Assembly (NCBI GenBank): GCA_025642065.1
Contig: JAODUP010000012.1
Location: 3,207,501-3,271,500, forward strand
DNA: 64,000 bases
Direction: 5' to 3'
Origin: Paralvinella palmiformis
Lineage: Eukaryota; Annelida; Polychaeta; Terebellida; Alvinellidae
Each line of letters begins with the position of its first letter. Positions within the stretch are counted from its first letter, which is position 1. Both the position numbers and the translations under genes were made by a program. The notes beneath the pieces were generated by a model. The model was not told the origin of the DNA. It made no database searches and worked only from the letters and a program-made list of their open reading frames with translations. This document shows, one piece after another, positions 62,250 to 64,000 of this stretch.

Positions 62250-62250
62250 T
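62143..62250. repeat. (ATCT)n-(CT)n-(TA)n microsatellite
   Basis: Compound tract with about 27 TA units. Confidence 0.97.
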
Positions 62251-63460
62251 TATTTTTTTCCTTTCATCCCCAGTAAAATATGACATTGCATAAACGTAAA
62301 CAAAAACATCTTGCTAATGGCACCAAATCCTATTAGCATATATAAGCTAAATATGATGTTTTGTTCCATCACGAGTTCTTAATCTCCTTTATCATCATAA
62401 AACAAATCTTTCTAATTAATTTCATTAACGACGACATATTTTGATAAAAATTAGCAAACCTTTCCGGTAATCCGTATTAAATCTCAGTTAGCAATAGAAG
62501 TATTACCTTAAAATTTCAAGTTATTGACTGTAACATATCTGTGTTATTTCTGGGAGAAGTAGGTATGACTGATCAGGCACAAAACGTCGGACAAGTAAAC
62601 ATTTTCTGCGACCGTTGAATGTTATTGGAGGCCGGATAATACGCTTACACTATATGCATATACATTAGCGCACGCGAACGCAGGCATACGCGCGCGCATA
62701 TTAGTAGAAGCATTAATATTTCAGCGAGTCCTTCCGGCCAAACGCAAAGCTTGTAATGGGGAAGGTTACTAAAGACTGACTGGCCATAAATCCACTAAAA
62801 GCAGCATCCCCACAACCAGAGGTTTGTTACACCACACCGTCATTGTGTAGTACATTATCGGGATAACTTTCCCGTACCGTCGCGGAGAACTTCCTCGGCC
62901 AGGACGGATAACTTCTCAAGGCCAGATAGTATCCATAATGGAGAAAGGAGACCCGCCACCGAGAAGGACAAAAGCCCCTTCCCATAGCGTTGTCCCGGTT
63001 CATTAAACGTATTGTCTCGATCGGAGAGGAAAGGTTGGTCAGAAGTTGCCATAGTCCACCATTACTTTGCGAAGACTGAAGATGGCATACAGCTCTCATC
63101 GTGGCTGACATTGTTTGACACCAGCATCCGCCAGATACATCTTGAAGGGCTGCTGATGGAGGTGTTACTGTCCACCACATTACGGCCGCTCTGTGATGTA
63201 AGAGATATTTTCCAAAATACATCACCACAAGTTTCTTTTACACCTCGGCTGCTTCTAGAAGCAAACTATAACCGTGAAAGATTTTACACACACACACACA
63301 TGATTGTGCTCGTGCTCACACACATATTTTACATTTACAATCTATACAGATTATCGGTTTCGTTAAATATCACCATGTTACGAACTTTCTATATAAATAC
63401 AAGAAAGAAGTTGTTTTTCTTGAAAATAATTATCATATTTACTTAGGAAAAACGGATATA
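62250..63460. other. Unique sequence; unassigned open frames at 62.8-63.4 kb
   Basis: A 133-codon minus frame (62827-63228) and a 144-codon plus frame (63012-63446) overlap in the GC-richer part. A putative exon between CATACAG (63091) and GATGTAAGAG (63196) would read LSSWLTLFDTSIRQIHLEG onward. The acceptor lacks a pyrimidine tract and no family is recognised, so no gene is called. Confidence 0.3.
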
Positions 63461-63461
63461 A

Positions 63462-63463
<2 letters not shown>

Positions 63464-63500
<37 letters not shown>
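63464..63500. repeat. (TA)n microsatellite
   Basis: About 18 TA units. Confidence 0.97.
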
Positions 63501-63502
<2 letters not shown>

Positions 63503-63769
63503 TTTAAATTTTGTGAATTTGGCGAAAAGGAAATTTGGCGAATTCAAGGGACCGTCCCAAAGGGTATCCTTTATTGTTTCGAATAAGGGAATGACTTAAT
63601 TCTTGACACATAAAATGGTTAAAAATAAACACCCATTTCACAGTTTTATAAATCCAGTCCATCAAAAGGATTAAATATCTTAAAAATCTTTGAATGCTCA
63701 AAATTAAATGGACCACATTGTAAAAACGTGAAAATTAACGGACGCGAACATAAAGGCTTTTACAGTGAT

Positions 63770-63910
63770 TGGACTTTTACACATGATGCCCACAGATTCC
63801 TCATCATCTAGCCAACAAGTTAATATATATAGAGGAAGTCAGTGGGATTCGAAATCGGGACCCTTTGTATTCTGGCCTCTCACTACTCGCTTGCTAATCG
63901 CTACGGCAGA
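63770..63910 (-). mobile_element. tRNA-like SINE head
   Basis: Minus strand: A-box-like CCGTAGCGATTAGCAAGCG (about 63895-63877), then B box GATTTCGAATCCC (about 63856-63844), spacing about 30-35. The body toward 63770 contains GATGATGAGGAATCTGTGGG. The element's limits are uncertain. Confidence 0.55.
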
Positions 63911-63939
63911 TCAGATTTCTCAGACGATTTCTCACACAA

Positions 63940-64000
63940 TCCCTCACACATACGTACACAACCACACGCACATACACACACGCGCACATATAAAAGCGCA
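63940..64000. repeat. (CA)n-rich end of window
   Basis: CACA/CACG units run to the window edge. Confidence 0.85.

Overview
The window reads as eukaryotic nuclear DNA from an invertebrate, most likely a mollusc (perhaps a gastropod). It is AT-rich and crowded with dinucleotide to tetranucleotide microsatellites. It holds several tRNA-derived SINE families and scattered, decayed non-LTR retrotransposon pieces. I see no rRNA, functional tRNA gene, CRISPR array, bacterial operon or intact host protein gene. The taxon is an inference from repeat style and the mobile-element families, not from a marker gene.

Layout. About 2.3-6.7 kb holds the most interesting unit: a broken minus-strand copy of a large multi-copy invertebrate gene family of unknown function. 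It keeps a recognisable GT-AG intron and is flanked by two diverged copies, in inverted orientation, of the same non-coding repeat. A 50-bp minisatellite with an alternating two-type (100-bp) pattern follows at 7.0-8.2 kb. Between 12.2 and 16.1 kb lie three LINE fragments in both orientations, a tRNA-like SINE head, and a near-identical ~115-bp inverted repeat whose arms are ~2.2 kb apart. At 16.8-17.5 kb two different SINE families sit next to each other. A decayed L2/CR1-like LINE covers 23.3-26.1 kb; a TA/TG microsatellite has grown right at its reverse-transcriptase FADD-like motif.

From 27 to 64 kb the sequence alternates between microsatellite-rich AT sequence, more SINEs (30.0, 34.7, 36.6, 38.6, 43.3, 44.1-44.4 and 63.8 kb), one more LINE tail (47.0-47.4 kb), and GC-richer, non-repetitive islands without convincing reading frames (about 10.3, 31.2-31.8, 33.3-33.9, 41.0-43.1, 45.3-46.1, 51.4-52.7, 56.8-57.9 and 60.9-61.4 kb). 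The islands could be cis-regulatory or conserved non-coding elements in a gene desert, but only cross-species alignment can show that.

How the parts relate. The mobile elements form a partnership visible in the sequence: the tRNA-Thr-like SINE at 44.1-44.4 kb ends in a module that resembles the 3' end of the L2-like LINE at 13.6 kb, as expected for a SINE that borrows a LINE's machinery. The GAT-tailed SINE is present three times, each with a visible target-site duplication. Most long open frames are translations of simple repeats, not genes.
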